DNA of 64,000 nucleotides from Schnuerera sp. xch1 (GCF_019931165.1 NZ_JAIOUP010000002.1:124001-188000), one strand, 5' to 3'; positions 52,734 to 62,004 are shown, numbered from the stretch's first letter. Notes: generated by a model from the letters alone, not told the origin. Numbers and translations: made by a program.

Positions 52734-53510
52734 AATTAAATATCTCTTTTTATACTTTAGACTAGAGTATTTCCCAATCTTCTTTATAATACTGTAATTA
52801 ACTACTCCGCCTACAACACCTAAAATTGGAATCCCTTGAATAAACTTTGCAGTTAACATAGCTTCTGATAAAACGTCAGCAGTAATTATCATTTTTTCTT
52901 TTAAATTCACTGCAATATCATCATTATTGTCTATGGAACTTCCTAATTTATCAATCCTTTCATTAAATTTTAGCTGCCTATCTCCATTTGACATTGCCCC
53001 ACAAATCAAAAGAAGAATATAAGCCTTTTCTTCTTTTGATTTATAATTATAACCATAGCTAAGAGCTACTTCATATATAGTCTTCATAATTATTGCTATA
53101 AAAAAGGGGATGTCTGGCAAACCAATACCTAGGATTCCTAATACTCCACCTTCTAGTACTGATATGCTAGAATTCAGTCTTTTAGAATATTTAGCTTGTT
53201 TATCTAATTTTTTGATGTTTCTTTTACTAATATCATTATCTAAAGCATAATTATTTAATTCATGCTCTAACTGCAATCTATCCTTATTATAAGTTTTTTC
53301 TATATATGCATGCCCTCTTTCAAATACCAACTGAAATCCCTTATAAAAAACAATTTCCAAGGTTGATTTTAATTTTTCAGGAATCTTCTCCTGAATTTTA
53401 TCCATTATAGGATCAATTTTTGCTTTTAATAGTCGATTTTCCCTTCTATTTAAGATCTTTCTCTCCTTTTTATTTATACGTTTCAATTGTTTCTTCAATT
53501 CTCGATTCAT
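52710..53510 (-). CDS. EcsC family protein
   Basis: Protein of 266 residues; the central region GGVLGILGIGLPDIPFFIAIIMKT and the stretch YGYNYKSKEEKAYIL are EcsC-family features, with a Lys-rich N-terminus. It has a few hydrophobic segments typical of the family. EcsC-like proteins are associated with ABC transport and membrane function, with no defined activity. It stands alone. Confidence 0.85.
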   Translation of the reverse strand: MNRELKKQLKRINKKERKILNRRENRLLKAKIDPIMDKIQEKIPEKLKSTLEIVFYKGFQLVFERGHAYIEKTYNKDRLQLEHELNNYALDNDISKRNIKKLDKQAKYSKRLNSSISVLEGGVLGILGIGLPDIPFFIAIIMKTIYEVALSYGYNYKSKEEKAYILLLICGAMSNGDRQLKFNERIDKLGSSIDNNDDIAVNLKEKMIITADVLSEAMLTAKFIQGIPILGVVGGVVNYSIIKKIGKYSSLKYKKRYLIKKAKGVF

Positions 53511-53583
53511 TTACTATTCTCCTTTGAAAACACAAAGATATGTTTGTCATTTTCAATATTATTACTAATTTAAATTTATTCTA

Positions 53584-54189
53584 TCATTGAATTCTACAAG
53601 AAGCAATTGCATTATCCTGTTGTCTCAAAGAATAGTAACTAATTTCACTAAATTCACATGGATATTCCATGTTTTTCAAGTCCCCTTTATAAACTATGTT
53701 GCCTTCTAAATGAAGTAAGTTTTGAGGCCTGATAAGATTTCTGGATTTATGAAAATCTACAATACCACTTTCGTTTAAAATATAATATACAAACTCTGAA
53801 CATAAAAATCTATTACCACAGTATCCTTCTTTATTGAATACGTTATAGAACAATCCCTTATAATTATATTTATAATTATTGCTATTAGATATAAAATGAT
53901 TTAATAATTTCTTTACCTTTTCATACTGTTTCTTCGATACTTCTAATTCGATTATTATTCCAGGCAGTCTTCTACAAAATCTATAAGCTCCCTTATTGAT
54001 ATTTTCATGTTTAAATCCACCAATAATAGGGTTATAAGTACGTTTTCTGCCAAATCCATACATATGTTTTAATTCTTTATCCAATGAAATAGCTGCATGT
54101 GTATATTCATCTTTCTTAAAAATTTGAATAAGCTTGGATATTACTGTATTGGTTCGTGTAAGAACTATATATATATTATATGTTTTCAT
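53584..54189 (-). CDS. Permuted papain-like (YiiX/C92-type) hydrolase
   Basis: Protein of 201 residues. His in EYTHAAISLD (about residue 31) and Cys in FLCSEFVYYIL (about residue 132) match the permuted NlpC/P60 order (His before Cys) of the YiiX/YebB group. No signal peptide, so it probably acts inside the cell, on an amide or thioester bond of unknown substrate. The N-terminal MKTYNIYIVLTRTNTVISK is a core strand. Clostridia commonly carry this type. Confidence 0.78.
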   Translation of the reverse strand: MKTYNIYIVLTRTNTVISKLIQIFKKDEYTHAAISLDKELKHMYGFGRKRTYNPIIGGFKHENINKGAYRFCRRLPGIIIELEVSKKQYEKVKKLLNHFISNSNNYKYNYKGLFYNVFNKEGYCGNRFLCSEFVYYILNESGIVDFHKSRNLIRPQNLLHLEGNIVYKGDLKNMEYPCEFSEISYYSLRQQDNAIASCRIQ

Positions 54190-54369
54190 TTTCGATTTCC
54201 CCCTTTACTTCATACATCTATTATGCAATATAAACTTTAAGGATAAATTAAAAAAAGATTAAAAAGAACTTAATTTCCCTTAGATGTTTTTGTCATTAAG
54301 ATAAAGATATCAATTAAATCTTAAGATATTATTAATTTAATTCTTAAGAAATTCTTAATATGAGCATAA

Positions 54370-54400
54370 TTAAAGTGGCTCTACACAAGAGCCACTTTAA
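54370..54400. terminator. Bidirectional terminator
   Basis: TTAAAGTGGCTC and GAGCCACTTTAA pair perfectly around a seven-base loop, 14 bp past the permease-prefix stop. Confidence 0.85.
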
Positions 54401-54413
54401 TTGCAATCTCATG

Positions 54414-55079
54414 TTAACCTTTCTGATTCTTGTGCCTATCACTTCCTGTAAGAATTAAAAATAAAAACAATCCAACTCCAGCTAATATAAATACCATCAA
54501 AGAACCAATACCAATAAAAATTTCACCAGTAGCAAAACTAGATTCTAATCCTGCAAATATGCCGAAAAGGATTAAACCTATTGATAAAGCATAAAGCCCT
54601 GCACGTATCTTATTCATTGCATATTTTTTAATAGTTTCCCTTGTCAGTAAACTATATGTGATCAAAGCTGCTCCTGCAATAATAAAGATTCCACTTCCTA
54701 CAACTGCTACTCCTGGCAAATTCATAAAATACGCTATTAGTATATTAAATATTCCAAATAATATCAACAAGACTCCAGCAATTATTCCTGCCAGTGAAAT
54801 ACGTGCTGTCATTGTTGTATACACTGCTTTTTTTGCAGTATCTCTACCAATCTTACGCATATCATCTACTAATCCACTTAAGTCCCCCATAGATATGGTT
54901 GCCTCTTTAAATGCTTGTTTATCATTCATCCCTTTCGATTGATAATCTGATATTTTTTCCTTAATATTAATTGTCAATTCTTCTTTTAAATCAAATAGTT
55001 GTTGGCTTGGCCCTACATCAGCAAATAGATTGTCGATATACTTTTTTATTTTAGCATCAATAGAATCGTTATTTTTCAT
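54414..55079 (-). CDS. Permease-prefix/HAAS domain membrane protein
   Basis: Protein of 221 residues. N-terminal helical permease-prefix (HAAS-like) domain (about 6-85, with LKEELTINIKEKISDYQSKG and ATISMGDLSGLV), then four membrane spans (about 92-115, 120-143, 160-180, 186-210). The start overlaps the PadR gene; the second ATG (55079) has the better spacing from GGAGG. PadR-coupled proteins of this type act in regulated envelope response. Confidence 0.85.
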   Translation of the reverse strand: MKNNDSIDAKIKKYIDNLFADVGPSQQLFDLKEELTINIKEKISDYQSKGMNDKQAFKEATISMGDLSGLVDDMRKIGRDTAKKAVYTTMTARISLAGIIAGVLLILFGIFNILIAYFMNLPGVAVVGSGIFIIAGAALITYSLLTRETIKKYAMNKIRAGLYALSIGLILFGIFAGLESSFATGEIFIGIGSLMVFILAGVGLFLFLILTGSDRHKNQKG

Positions 55080-55419
55080 CATCTAATCCTCCCTTTATTA
55101 ATCTTTCTAATACTTTTTTTGCAAAATTCCAATCTTCTTTATTTTGTTCATATCGTTCCATTCCTTCATCAGTTATTCTATAATACTTTCTCCTACCTCC
55201 TTGTGTTTCATCACCCCAATAAGAAACAATACATCCTTCATTTTGCAGTCGACGAAAAGCAGTATATAATGTTGCTTCCTTTAATTCATACTTATCGTTA
55301 CTCAATTTAATAATTTTTTTATATATCTCATATCCATAGCTATCCCCTTGTCGAAGTATATTCAATATAATAGTATCAGTATTACCGCGAATAAGATCTG
55401 TAGAAATTGTGCTTCCCAC
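55069..55419 (-). CDS. PadR-family transcriptional regulator
   Basis: Winged-helix regulator of 116 residues with GNTDTIILNILRQGDSYGYEI and ATLYTAFRRLQNEGCIVSYW, typical of PadR. It overlaps the membrane partner by 11 bp, so the two are translationally coupled. GTG start behind AAGGAGGTG. Probably autorepressed and released by membrane or drug stress. Confidence 0.92.
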   Translation of the reverse strand: MGSTISTDLIRGNTDTIILNILRQGDSYGYEIYKKIIKLSNDKYELKEATLYTAFRRLQNEGCIVSYWGDETQGGRRKYYRITDEGMERYEQNKEDWNFAKKVLERLIKGGLDDEK

Positions 55420-55576
55420 AATTCCTCACCTCCTTATGTATATTTTAAACCATATTACTTTGTCTGTCAATGTATTTTTTGTTAAATAAAATTACGTCAG
55501 TAAAAAATTAATTGCATCAAAAGTAAATTTATAACATATATTTACTCCTTCATTAGTTTCAGTTTGTTCTGTTGTT

Positions 55577-55605
55577 TCATATTATAATATAAGGTAAAAT
55601 ACTAT
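55577..55605 (+). promoter_or_regulatory. Sigma-E-like sporulation promoter
   Basis: -35 TCATATT (55577-55583), a 14-base spacer, and -10 AATACTAT (55598-55605) fit the mother-cell sigma-E consensus (ATATT, then CATACNAT) with one mismatch, 21 bp before the LysM gene start. Confidence 0.6.
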
Positions 55606-55625
55606 TTTGAAATGGAGGCTATATT

Positions 55626-56207
55626 ATGTCTAGAGTACAGCAAATTCCACGAGTTCCCCTATCCTGTCCTCCAGGTTTTTTAGGGCGTTATACTGTTCAG
55701 CAGGGAGATACATTCTTTACTATTTCACAGATGTTCAGAGTCAGATTGGAAGCACTTGTAGCAAACAATCCACATATTCCAAATCCCAACCTGATATTCC
55801 CAGGAGATGTTCTTTGTGTTCCTGGCCTTATACCCTTTCCTTGTTGTGTTGTTCTAAGGCCCTTAGTTCGTGTACCTTTTGGGACAGGTGGAGTTGCTTT
55901 AATCAATTTTGCTCCTAATGGTGGGCAAGCTGTAAATATTACAGCAACATTACCACCACCACAAACATTCGGCAATTTCGATATCTATGTAGGAGAAATA
56001 TTAATCCCCAACATTGGAGGGTTTGGAAATCAATTATTCCCGACTCCTCAAGATCCACCAAACTGGTCAACTCGAATAGATATCCCTACTGTTGCACAAA
56101 TTGTACCAAATTCGAGAGTAGTAATACGTCCTTCTAATTCAATAACAGGAGTATCAGGTCCAGTTATATTAGAAGGTATTATAAACATTACAAATTGCAG
56201 AAGATAA
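55626..56207 (+). CDS. LysM-domain protein, probable spore-envelope protein
   Basis: Protein of 193 residues without signal peptide. LysM domain at about 21-67 (YTVQQGDTFFTISQMF, ending GDVLCVP), then a Pro-rich connector and a beta-rich domain of about 115 residues (APNGGQAVNITATLPPPQTF) I do not recognise. A LysM domain without a secretion signal, preceded by a sigma-E-like promoter, matches mother-cell spore coat or exosporium proteins such as SafA. SD TGGAGG precedes ATG 55626. Confidence 0.82.
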   Translation: MSRVQQIPRVPLSCPPGFLGRYTVQQGDTFFTISQMFRVRLEALVANNPHIPNPNLIFPGDVLCVPGLIPFPCCVVLRPLVRVPFGTGGVALINFAPNGGQAVNITATLPPPQTFGNFDIYVGEILIPNIGGFGNQLFPTPQDPPNWSTRIDIPTVAQIVPNSRVVIRPSNSITGVSGPVILEGIINITNCRR

Positions 56208-56255
56208 AAACTCATTTCTAATATGCAATTATCCATCTAACATCGGTTCAAAAAC

Positions 56256-56293
56256 AAAAACAGGTACAAATAAATTTATTTGTGCCTGTTTTT
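56256..56293. terminator. Convergent bidirectional terminator
   Basis: A 17-bp near-perfect stem (AAAAACAGG base, ACAAATAA inside) with T-runs on both strands between the LysM gene and the MerR gene. Confidence 0.88.
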
Positions 56294-56298
56294 CACAA

Positions 56299-57060
56299 CT
56301 ATTTCATTCCTATATAGACAAGTACTGCATCTCTAAGAAACTCTGCTGTTCCAGGTTGTTCCTTATCATAGTATGCTTTAAATCTTTCATCATCTATATA
56401 CATCTGACAAAGTCCAGCATGCGCTTCCTTATCATAATTGTCCCAATAATAATTTAGCCATTGTCGATGTAAGTCTGCTGTTTTCTGGGCTAACTCTCCT
56501 GCAGGATTACCAGTTTTAAAGGCCTCACTAAGTGTTTCCCTGAACTCTCTTTCCAAGCTGGTGAGTTTGTCATATTCTTCTTGAGTCATATCTAATAGCT
56601 TCTCATTTGATTTCTCAACAGTTTCCTCTCCATATTTCTCACGAATCTCTTTTCCATATTTCTTTTCATTATCTTCAATTAGTTTCTTCTTGAAACCTTC
56701 AAATTTTTCTTTATCACTCATATCAATACTCCTTTCCTTCGATAATATAGTTTTACTAACATTTTCAATCAGAAGGTTTAATTGCTCTCTTTTTTCAAGT
56801 AACTTTTCATGGTGTTCCTTTAGTGCTTCAAGCTCATTAAAATCAGGTGAATTTAGTATATTTTTTATGCTATTCAAACTCAGACCTAGTTCTCTATAAA
56901 AAAGTATTTGCTGTAACCTATCTACCTCTTCTGGACCATAAATCCTATAGCCTGATGAATTTTTCCTTGCTGGCTTAAGAATTCCGATTTCATCATAATA
57001 CCTCAATGTACGTGGACTTACACCTGCCATTTGAGCTAGTTTCTTTACTGTGTATTCCAT
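56299..57060 (-). CDS. MerR-family regulator with TipAS drug-binding domain
   Basis: Protein of 253 residues. N-terminal MerR HTH (1-70, EYTVKKLAQMAGVSPRTLRYYDE-type pattern), coiled-coil dimer helix (about 75-115), and TipAS domain (about 135-253, with LADLHRQWLNYYWD-like motif seen as KTADLHRQWLNYYWDNY and HAGLCQMYIDDERF). TipA-like proteins sense thiopeptides or other hydrophobic drugs and activate efflux genes. No transporter is adjacent, so the target is elsewhere or itself. Confidence 0.92.
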   Translation of the reverse strand: MEYTVKKLAQMAGVSPRTLRYYDEIGILKPARKNSSGYRIYGPEEVDRLQQILFYRELGLSLNSIKNILNSPDFNELEALKEHHEKLLEKREQLNLLIENVSKTILSKERSIDMSDKEKFEGFKKKLIEDNEKKYGKEIREKYGEETVEKSNEKLLDMTQEEYDKLTSLEREFRETLSEAFKTGNPAGELAQKTADLHRQWLNYYWDNYDKEAHAGLCQMYIDDERFKAYYDKEQPGTAEFLRDAVLVYIGMK

Positions 57061-57136
57061 ATTTTTACCTCCTGATAATTTAACTATATACCTTTACGTT
57101 GCGTCAATGTCAATAAAAATTTAAACTTTTTAGATG

Positions 57137-57171
57137 AAAAACACGGTTCTTATTATTAAAAACCGCGTTTT
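57137..57171 (-). terminator. Terminator after ogt
   Basis: AAAACACGGTT and AACCGCGTTTT pair (one mismatch) around a 12-base loop, 70 bp past the ogt stop on the minus strand. Confidence 0.65.
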
Positions 57172-57241
57172 ATACTATTATTTTTATAAATATGAAGGAA
57201 GTTAATACTTTAAAAAGTAGTATCAACTTTGTTCTTCTGCT

Positions 57242-57709
57242 CTATATGCTCTTTTCCAGAGTTAATAGTTTTTTCTTTATATCTATTCCTCCACCATAAC
57301 CCACAAGTTTACCGTTTACTCCAATAACCCTATGACATGGAATAATGATAGATATAGGATTTCTATTATTTGCCATACCTACAGCTCTATAAGCTTTTGG
57401 ACACCCTATTTCTTCAGCTATATCCCTATAGCTTCTAGTTTCGCCATAAGGGATTCGTTTCAGAGCTCCCCATACTTTTCTTTGAAATTCTGTACCCTTG
57501 TCAATGTGAATAGGTAATTCAAATTTTTTTCGTTTGCTTGTCAAGTATTCTGTGAGTTGAGCTATTGCTTTTTTAGTGAGATCAGTTTCTCTTATAGCTG
57601 ATTTTTCTGGTTTATCAGTTTCATGAAAAAAAACATCTGTAATTGCAGTACCATTTTCTGCTATTCCAATCCTTCCAATTACAGTATTATAAAAAAATAC
57701 GTTCTTCAT
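57242..57709 (-). CDS. ogt: Methylated-DNA-protein cysteine methyltransferase
   Basis: O6-alkylguanine DNA alkyltransferase of 155 residues. Catalytic Cys125 in IIPCHRVIG, arginine-finger region GTEFQRKVWGALKRIPYGET and RAVGMANNRNP are all present. It repairs O6-methylguanine by a single-use transfer. The start is ATG 57709 behind AGGAGG; the longer frame lacks a site. Confidence 0.95.
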   Translation of the reverse strand: MKNVFFYNTVIGRIGIAENGTAITDVFFHETDKPEKSAIRETDLTKKAIAQLTEYLTSKRKKFELPIHIDKGTEFQRKVWGALKRIPYGETRSYRDIAEEIGCPKAYRAVGMANNRNPISIIIPCHRVIGVNGKLVGYGGGIDIKKKLLTLEKSI

Positions 57710-57809
57710 AACAGGCCTCCTGTTTACACGATTGGTTTGCTTTAATTTTATCATAAAGGAAATTAACCCATAATTCAAGACGAAAGAATAAGACTTTACT
57801 TTTTATATT

Positions 57810-60434
57810 TCATTCCAATATCTCTATATATCCTTCCGTTCCATTTACTCGAACTTTTTGTCCGTCTTTTATCAGCTTTGTGGCATTTTCTACTCCTACA
57901 ATTCCTGGAAGACCATATTCTCGTGTAACAACTGCACCATGAGTAGTAAAACCGCCTACTTCAGTAATTAAGCCTTTTATTGTTACAAAAAGTGGAGTCC
58001 AACTAGGATCAGTAAATTGAGTTACTAATATATCTCCCTCTTCAATTTTAGCATCATCTACAGATAAAACTATTCGAGCACGACCTTCTACCACACCTGA
58101 AGAAACTGGTATACCGGGAATTGCACCTTCAGGAATATTACTTGATGAAAAACTAGTTGCAGGAACGTGACCATCAGAAGTAATAATACGAGGAGGTGTT
58201 AACATTTCATAATGCCTATAATCATCTTTCCTCGCTTCAATAATTGAATAGTCTATCTTATTTGTTTTTACAACTTGACATAGTTCATCAAAATAGAGAT
58301 AGAAGATATCCTTAGAATCCATAAGCACTTTTTTATCTACCAACCTTCCTGCTTCTTTCATTAAGGCTTTCTTATAAATTTGATAGCGACATACAATGTA
58401 ATATTTAGGATATTCACGGCACCCTGCAAAATTCCTAAGTAAGCTAATTTTTTTGCTGGTCTTCTTAGCTTTTTTGCTACCTCCCATTTGATTCTTTAAA
58501 CAACGAATAATCTCATTTTCCTTATCCTTTGCCCCCTTCTTACCTTCCTGAAATTTAATCTTATGCTCACCGGGTTTAAGAACTCGAATATTATTGAGCA
58601 ATATAGGAATAAGCTGTGTCGGTTTTTCTTCAAATCGTTCTTTAGTAATATCTATCTCACCAGGACAACGCATTCCATATTTGCTTAGAAACTTTTTAAA
58701 TACTTCACTAGTTTCTCTGCCACCTGGCAGTTTTACCATTCTCTCAAAGAAATTTTTATCATTAGGATTGTTAGAAATGTATTCTATAACACTGGGATAT
58801 TTACGAATGGTGTCAGCCACATCGCATAATGCCAGCCCCATATCAGTAGTGATATTATGGTCTAATGATTTGGTAAGTATGTCAGCTACATTCTTATCTC
58901 CTAACCATTTTTTAATACTCTTATTTAGAGAATCATTTGCTAGTATTGCTGCAATTATAGCTCCCAACATCCTTGGATCATAAGACATAGCTAAAAGTTT
59001 ATCTCTATCCTTCTCTATAAACTCTAGTGCCTTCACTCCTGATAGTTTTGAAAGCTGATAATCAACTTTCTCTATTTCTTTTTCAAAACACTTAAGCATT
59101 TTATCAATAATAGAAGGATCATTTTTTATATATGTTTTTATTGTTTCCATTATAGAGGACACTGTAAATATACCGCCTTTTATATTTCGTTTACCTCGTG
59201 GAAGAGAATTCATAAAATCTCTATCTTCCATCAACTTCTTAATGGAATTTTGAATAAGCAAATCCTGTTCCCCAGTTGCCATAACTAGGCGCTTTCGTCC
59301 TATCATCGAAGACAAATCATGTGTTATATCAGCATAAAGTCTCCCGCCTACCTTAGTCATAGTAAATTCAGAAATCATTTCAAAAAAGGACATTCCTAGT
59401 GGCTTAACCACATCTGTCATCACCTGAGTATGACCTATGGACATATATACACGAGGTTTTTCATAATCCGTTGATTCTGGTATGGGAAACAATGTGGTAA
59501 TTGAACGACTCTGGACAATATAAAACTCATTATCAACAAGGCACCATTCTATATCCTGAGGAGCCCCAAAGTGTTTTTCTATTTTTTTACCTATAGAAGC
59601 AAGGCGCAGTACCTGTGCATCTGACAACGCTTCTTTTTGTTGTTTATCCTTTTCAATCTCATATTCTCTAGTTCCACCACCTTCTACAGGCCTTATTCCC
59701 AATTTCTGTGTACCAATATTTTTTTCAACTATATGACCACCTCGTACCTTATAGATATCCGGGTTCACTAGCCCAGATACCAATACCTCCCCAAGTCCAA
59801 ATCCAGCGTCAATAGATAAAGTTTTTCTATCAGATGTCATTGGATCTGCTGTAAACATAATTCCTGATGCTTCAGACTTTATCATTTTTTGAACAATAAC
59901 TGAAAGCATTACCCTTCTATGGTGAAAACCATTTTTTATACGATATGTTACTGCACGATCCGTAAAAAGCGATGCCCAACACTTTATAATATACTTCAAT
60001 ACATTATCTAAACCCTTTATATTCAAATAAGTATCTTGCTGACCTGCAAAGGAAGCATTGGGTAAGTCTTCTGCCGTTGCACTCGACCGTATTGCATATT
60101 CCTGATCTTTCCCATGTAATGATAATGCTTCTGTAATTTCATTAATAATATCTTTCGGCATCTTAATATTTTCGATAATTGAACGTATACTCTTGCTTAT
60201 TTCTGAAACTTTGTGTCTATCATCCGCTTCCAATTCTGATAACTTCTCAATCAATCGTTCCAATTCTATATTATTCTCAATGGATTTTCTATAAGCGTTA
60301 GTCGTAACACAAAATCCATCAGGTACTCTTATACCATTAATTTTTGATAATTCTCCAAGGTTTAAGCCTTTTCCTCCAACAACCATAAGTTTTTCTTTAT
60401 CTATTTCCTTAAAATTTAAAACATATAGGTTCAT
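57810..60434 (-). CDS. rph: Rifampicin phosphotransferase (Rph)
   Basis: Protein of 874 residues in the PEP synthase/PPDK-like three-domain layout: N-terminal ATP-grasp (about 1-320, with GGKGLNLGELSKI, YAIRSSATAEDLPNASFAGQ, GIMFTADP), middle rifampicin-binding helical domain (about 330-755), and C-terminal swivelling His domain with EVGGFTTHGAVVTREYGLPG (His832, carrying phosphate). Length and motifs match Listeria Rph (about 867). It phosphorylates rifampicin at the ansa chain using ATP and so protects RNA polymerase. Divergent TetR gene shares its promoter region. PEP synthase itself is shorter in this region and less similar. Confidence 0.88.
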   Translation of the reverse strand: MNLYVLNFKEIDKEKLMVVGGKGLNLGELSKINGIRVPDGFCVTTNAYRKSIENNIELERLIEKLSELEADDRHKVSEISKSIRSIIENIKMPKDIINEITEALSLHGKDQEYAIRSSATAEDLPNASFAGQQDTYLNIKGLDNVLKYIIKCWASLFTDRAVTYRIKNGFHHRRVMLSVIVQKMIKSEASGIMFTADPMTSDRKTLSIDAGFGLGEVLVSGLVNPDIYKVRGGHIVEKNIGTQKLGIRPVEGGGTREYEIEKDKQQKEALSDAQVLRLASIGKKIEKHFGAPQDIEWCLVDNEFYIVQSRSITTLFPIPESTDYEKPRVYMSIGHTQVMTDVVKPLGMSFFEMISEFTMTKVGGRLYADITHDLSSMIGRKRLVMATGEQDLLIQNSIKKLMEDRDFMNSLPRGKRNIKGGIFTVSSIMETIKTYIKNDPSIIDKMLKCFEKEIEKVDYQLSKLSGVKALEFIEKDRDKLLAMSYDPRMLGAIIAAILANDSLNKSIKKWLGDKNVADILTKSLDHNITTDMGLALCDVADTIRKYPSVIEYISNNPNDKNFFERMVKLPGGRETSEVFKKFLSKYGMRCPGEIDITKERFEEKPTQLIPILLNNIRVLKPGEHKIKFQEGKKGAKDKENEIIRCLKNQMGGSKKAKKTSKKISLLRNFAGCREYPKYYIVCRYQIYKKALMKEAGRLVDKKVLMDSKDIFYLYFDELCQVVKTNKIDYSIIEARKDDYRHYEMLTPPRIITSDGHVPATSFSSSNIPEGAIPGIPVSSGVVEGRARIVLSVDDAKIEEGDILVTQFTDPSWTPLFVTIKGLITEVGGFTTHGAVVTREYGLPGIVGVENATKLIKDGQKVRVNGTEGYIEILE

Positions 60435-60451
60435 AATATCCCCCCACTAAG

Positions 60452-60461
60452 GTTTTGAAAT
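60452..60461 (-). promoter_or_regulatory. Extra operator half-site in the rph 5' untranslated region
   Basis: GTTTTGAAAT here repeats the arms of the operator at 60511-60542, 18 bp before the rph start. Confidence 0.4.
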
Positions 60462-60478
60462 TTAGTTTCTTTTGTTTC

Positions 60479-60507
60479 ATAATATATTAGATTTATGTCG
60501 TTGTCAA
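60479..60507 (-). promoter_or_regulatory. rph promoter
   Basis: Minus strand: consensus -35 TTGACA (60507-60502) and -10 TATTAT (60484-60479) with a 17-base spacer. The operator's left arm begins four bp upstream of the -35. Confidence 0.75.
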
Positions 60508-60510
60508 TAA

Positions 60511-60542
60511 GTTTTGAAATGATTCTTGTAATATTTCAAAAC
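60511..60542. promoter_or_regulatory. Palindromic operator in the rph/TetR divergent region
   Basis: GTTTTGAAAT and ATTTCAAAAC form a perfect 10-bp inverted repeat with a 12-base spacer. It overlaps the -35 (TTGTAA, 60526-60531) of a promoter for the TetR gene whose -10 is TATAAT at 60548-60553, and abuts the rph -35. Binding by the TetR protein would control both genes. Confidence 0.65.
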
Positions 60543-60570
60543 AATGTTATAATTAAGTTGGGTGATAAAT

Positions 60571-61155
60571 ATGAATGGCTACAAAAGAAGAACTAACGCA
60601 AAAAAAGATTCCATTATAAAAACTGCTTGGGAACTATTTAGCGAACGCGGTATAAAGGATGTAAGCATCAAAGAAATTGCAGCAAAGGCTAAAGTTTCAC
60701 AAGTTTCAATTTATAATTATTTTGGCGATAAGAATAATCTAGCAAAAGAAGCACTCATTTCCTATATAGATAAAGTAATTGAAAGTTATGACGAAATTTT
60801 AGAAAGAAATATTCCGTTTTCTGAAAAGTTAAAGATTATTATGGATAAAAAATACTCTGCAGTTGTTGATATAAGTCAGTCCCCTTTTACCAAATATGCA
60901 CAGAAAGATAAAACCTTACAACAAATATATAAGGAAGCTTCAACCACAAAAGCAATCTCTATATATAAAAAATTTATTAAACTAGGTAAAGAGGAAGGAG
61001 CTATTGACCATACCATATCAGACGATGCTATTATGTCATTTCTTCTATCAATAGTATCAATAATGCAACAACCTGACTATCTTAAAACAAGTCTAGAATA
61101 TAGAATGGATATATTCAGATTATTTCTATATGGTATCTTGGGAAAGGAAGAATAA
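60571..61155 (+). CDS. TetR-family regulator divergent from rph
   Basis: Protein of 194 residues with an N-terminal TetR HTH (about 8-55, SIIKTAWELFSERGIKDVSI and KVSQVSIYNYFGDKNNLAKEA) and a divergent helical ligand domain. The start is ATG 60571; a GTG at 60562 forms part of the GGGTG SD. The shared palindrome and divergent promoters make it the likely regulator of rph, possibly with a rifamycin or another ligand as inducer (inference). Confidence 0.9.
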   Translation: MNGYKRRTNAKKDSIIKTAWELFSERGIKDVSIKEIAAKAKVSQVSIYNYFGDKNNLAKEALISYIDKVIESYDEILERNIPFSEKLKIIMDKKYSAVVDISQSPFTKYAQKDKTLQQIYKEASTTKAISIYKKFIKLGKEEGAIDHTISDDAIMSFLLSIVSIMQQPDYLKTSLEYRMDIFRLFLYGILGKEE

Positions 61156-61159
61156 AATA

Positions 61160-61180
61160 ATGCTCCCTTTAAGGGAGCAT
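61160..61180. terminator. Short palindrome after the TetR gene
   Basis: ATGCTCCCTTTAAGGGAGCAT is a 21-base palindrome five bp past the TetR stop, without a clear T-run; weak terminator or shared 3' end. Confidence 0.5.
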
Positions 61181-61209
61181 ATCACTACTTAAGTTACGAT
61201 TCATCTATT

Positions 61210-62004
61210 TTATTTCATCCAATATGAATTAACGAATACAGTTTCAAAACCCAACTTTTTCATATTATTATGACTGATAGAACCAAATTCTACATCTGTA
61301 TATAATTTTTCTAATCCTAACTCCTTAGCTTTACTGATCCTATACATTAACAATGTTTTTTGACTTCCCTTTTCCCTAAAATCCTCAAAAGTATAATCAT
61401 TAGCAATATATCCTTCCTTACCAGATACAAAAAGCGACCCTATACCTGCAACTTTTCCCCCAATATAGGAAATAAAATTGTAAAAGTTAGGTCCATAAAA
61501 ATATGGCGCTTTTCTTTCTACTACCGATGCATCAATATCCATACCACCATTGGATTCTATTACTATGTTTATAAATTCTTCAGCATTTCCCTGTGTTACT
61601 TCAACTATATCTATTTCTTTTTTAAAGTCTTCATACGTTTTAGGAATTAACTGCATAAATACTATCTGCTCAAAGATTGTATAACCATTATTTAATAATG
61701 CTTTTGAAACTTCTCCATTTATGTTATTCGGCGTTATATCGAAACATGGAATTATGTTTTGATTCTTATATATATCCAGTATTTGATCTAGTTTATTTAA
61801 ATCTTTCATTCCAAATCCCTTTACTCTATTATAGTAAATAGAGTTAGGGCTGTTGGGTTCAAAGATTAATCTGCAGTCTCCTATTTTCCTTATTTCTAAT
61901 TTTTTATCAATTTTTGAAAGTGCTCTTTTCGAATTAAATGTAGTTAATTGAATTTCCATCTCTTCTATTTTACTGACTTGCTCTAGTATTTTATTATTAG
62001 ACAT
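61210..62004 (-). CDS. GNAT-family N-acetyltransferase
   Basis: Protein of 264 residues with a C-terminal GNAT domain (about 140-264): IGGKVAGIGSLFVSG, the acetyl-CoA loop region TFEDFREKGSQKTLLMYRI and the end HNNMKKLGFETVF. The N-terminal half is less conserved and may be a degenerate second GNAT fold. Substrate unknown. Confidence 0.82.
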   Translation of the reverse strand: MSNNKILEQVSKIEEMEIQLTTFNSKRALSKIDKKLEIRKIGDCRLIFEPNSPNSIYYNRVKGFGMKDLNKLDQILDIYKNQNIIPCFDITPNNINGEVSKALLNNGYTIFEQIVFMQLIPKTYEDFKKEIDIVEVTQGNAEEFINIVIESNGGMDIDASVVERKAPYFYGPNFYNFISYIGGKVAGIGSLFVSGKEGYIANDYTFEDFREKGSQKTLLMYRISKAKELGLEKLYTDVEFGSISHNNMKKLGFETVFVNSYWMK

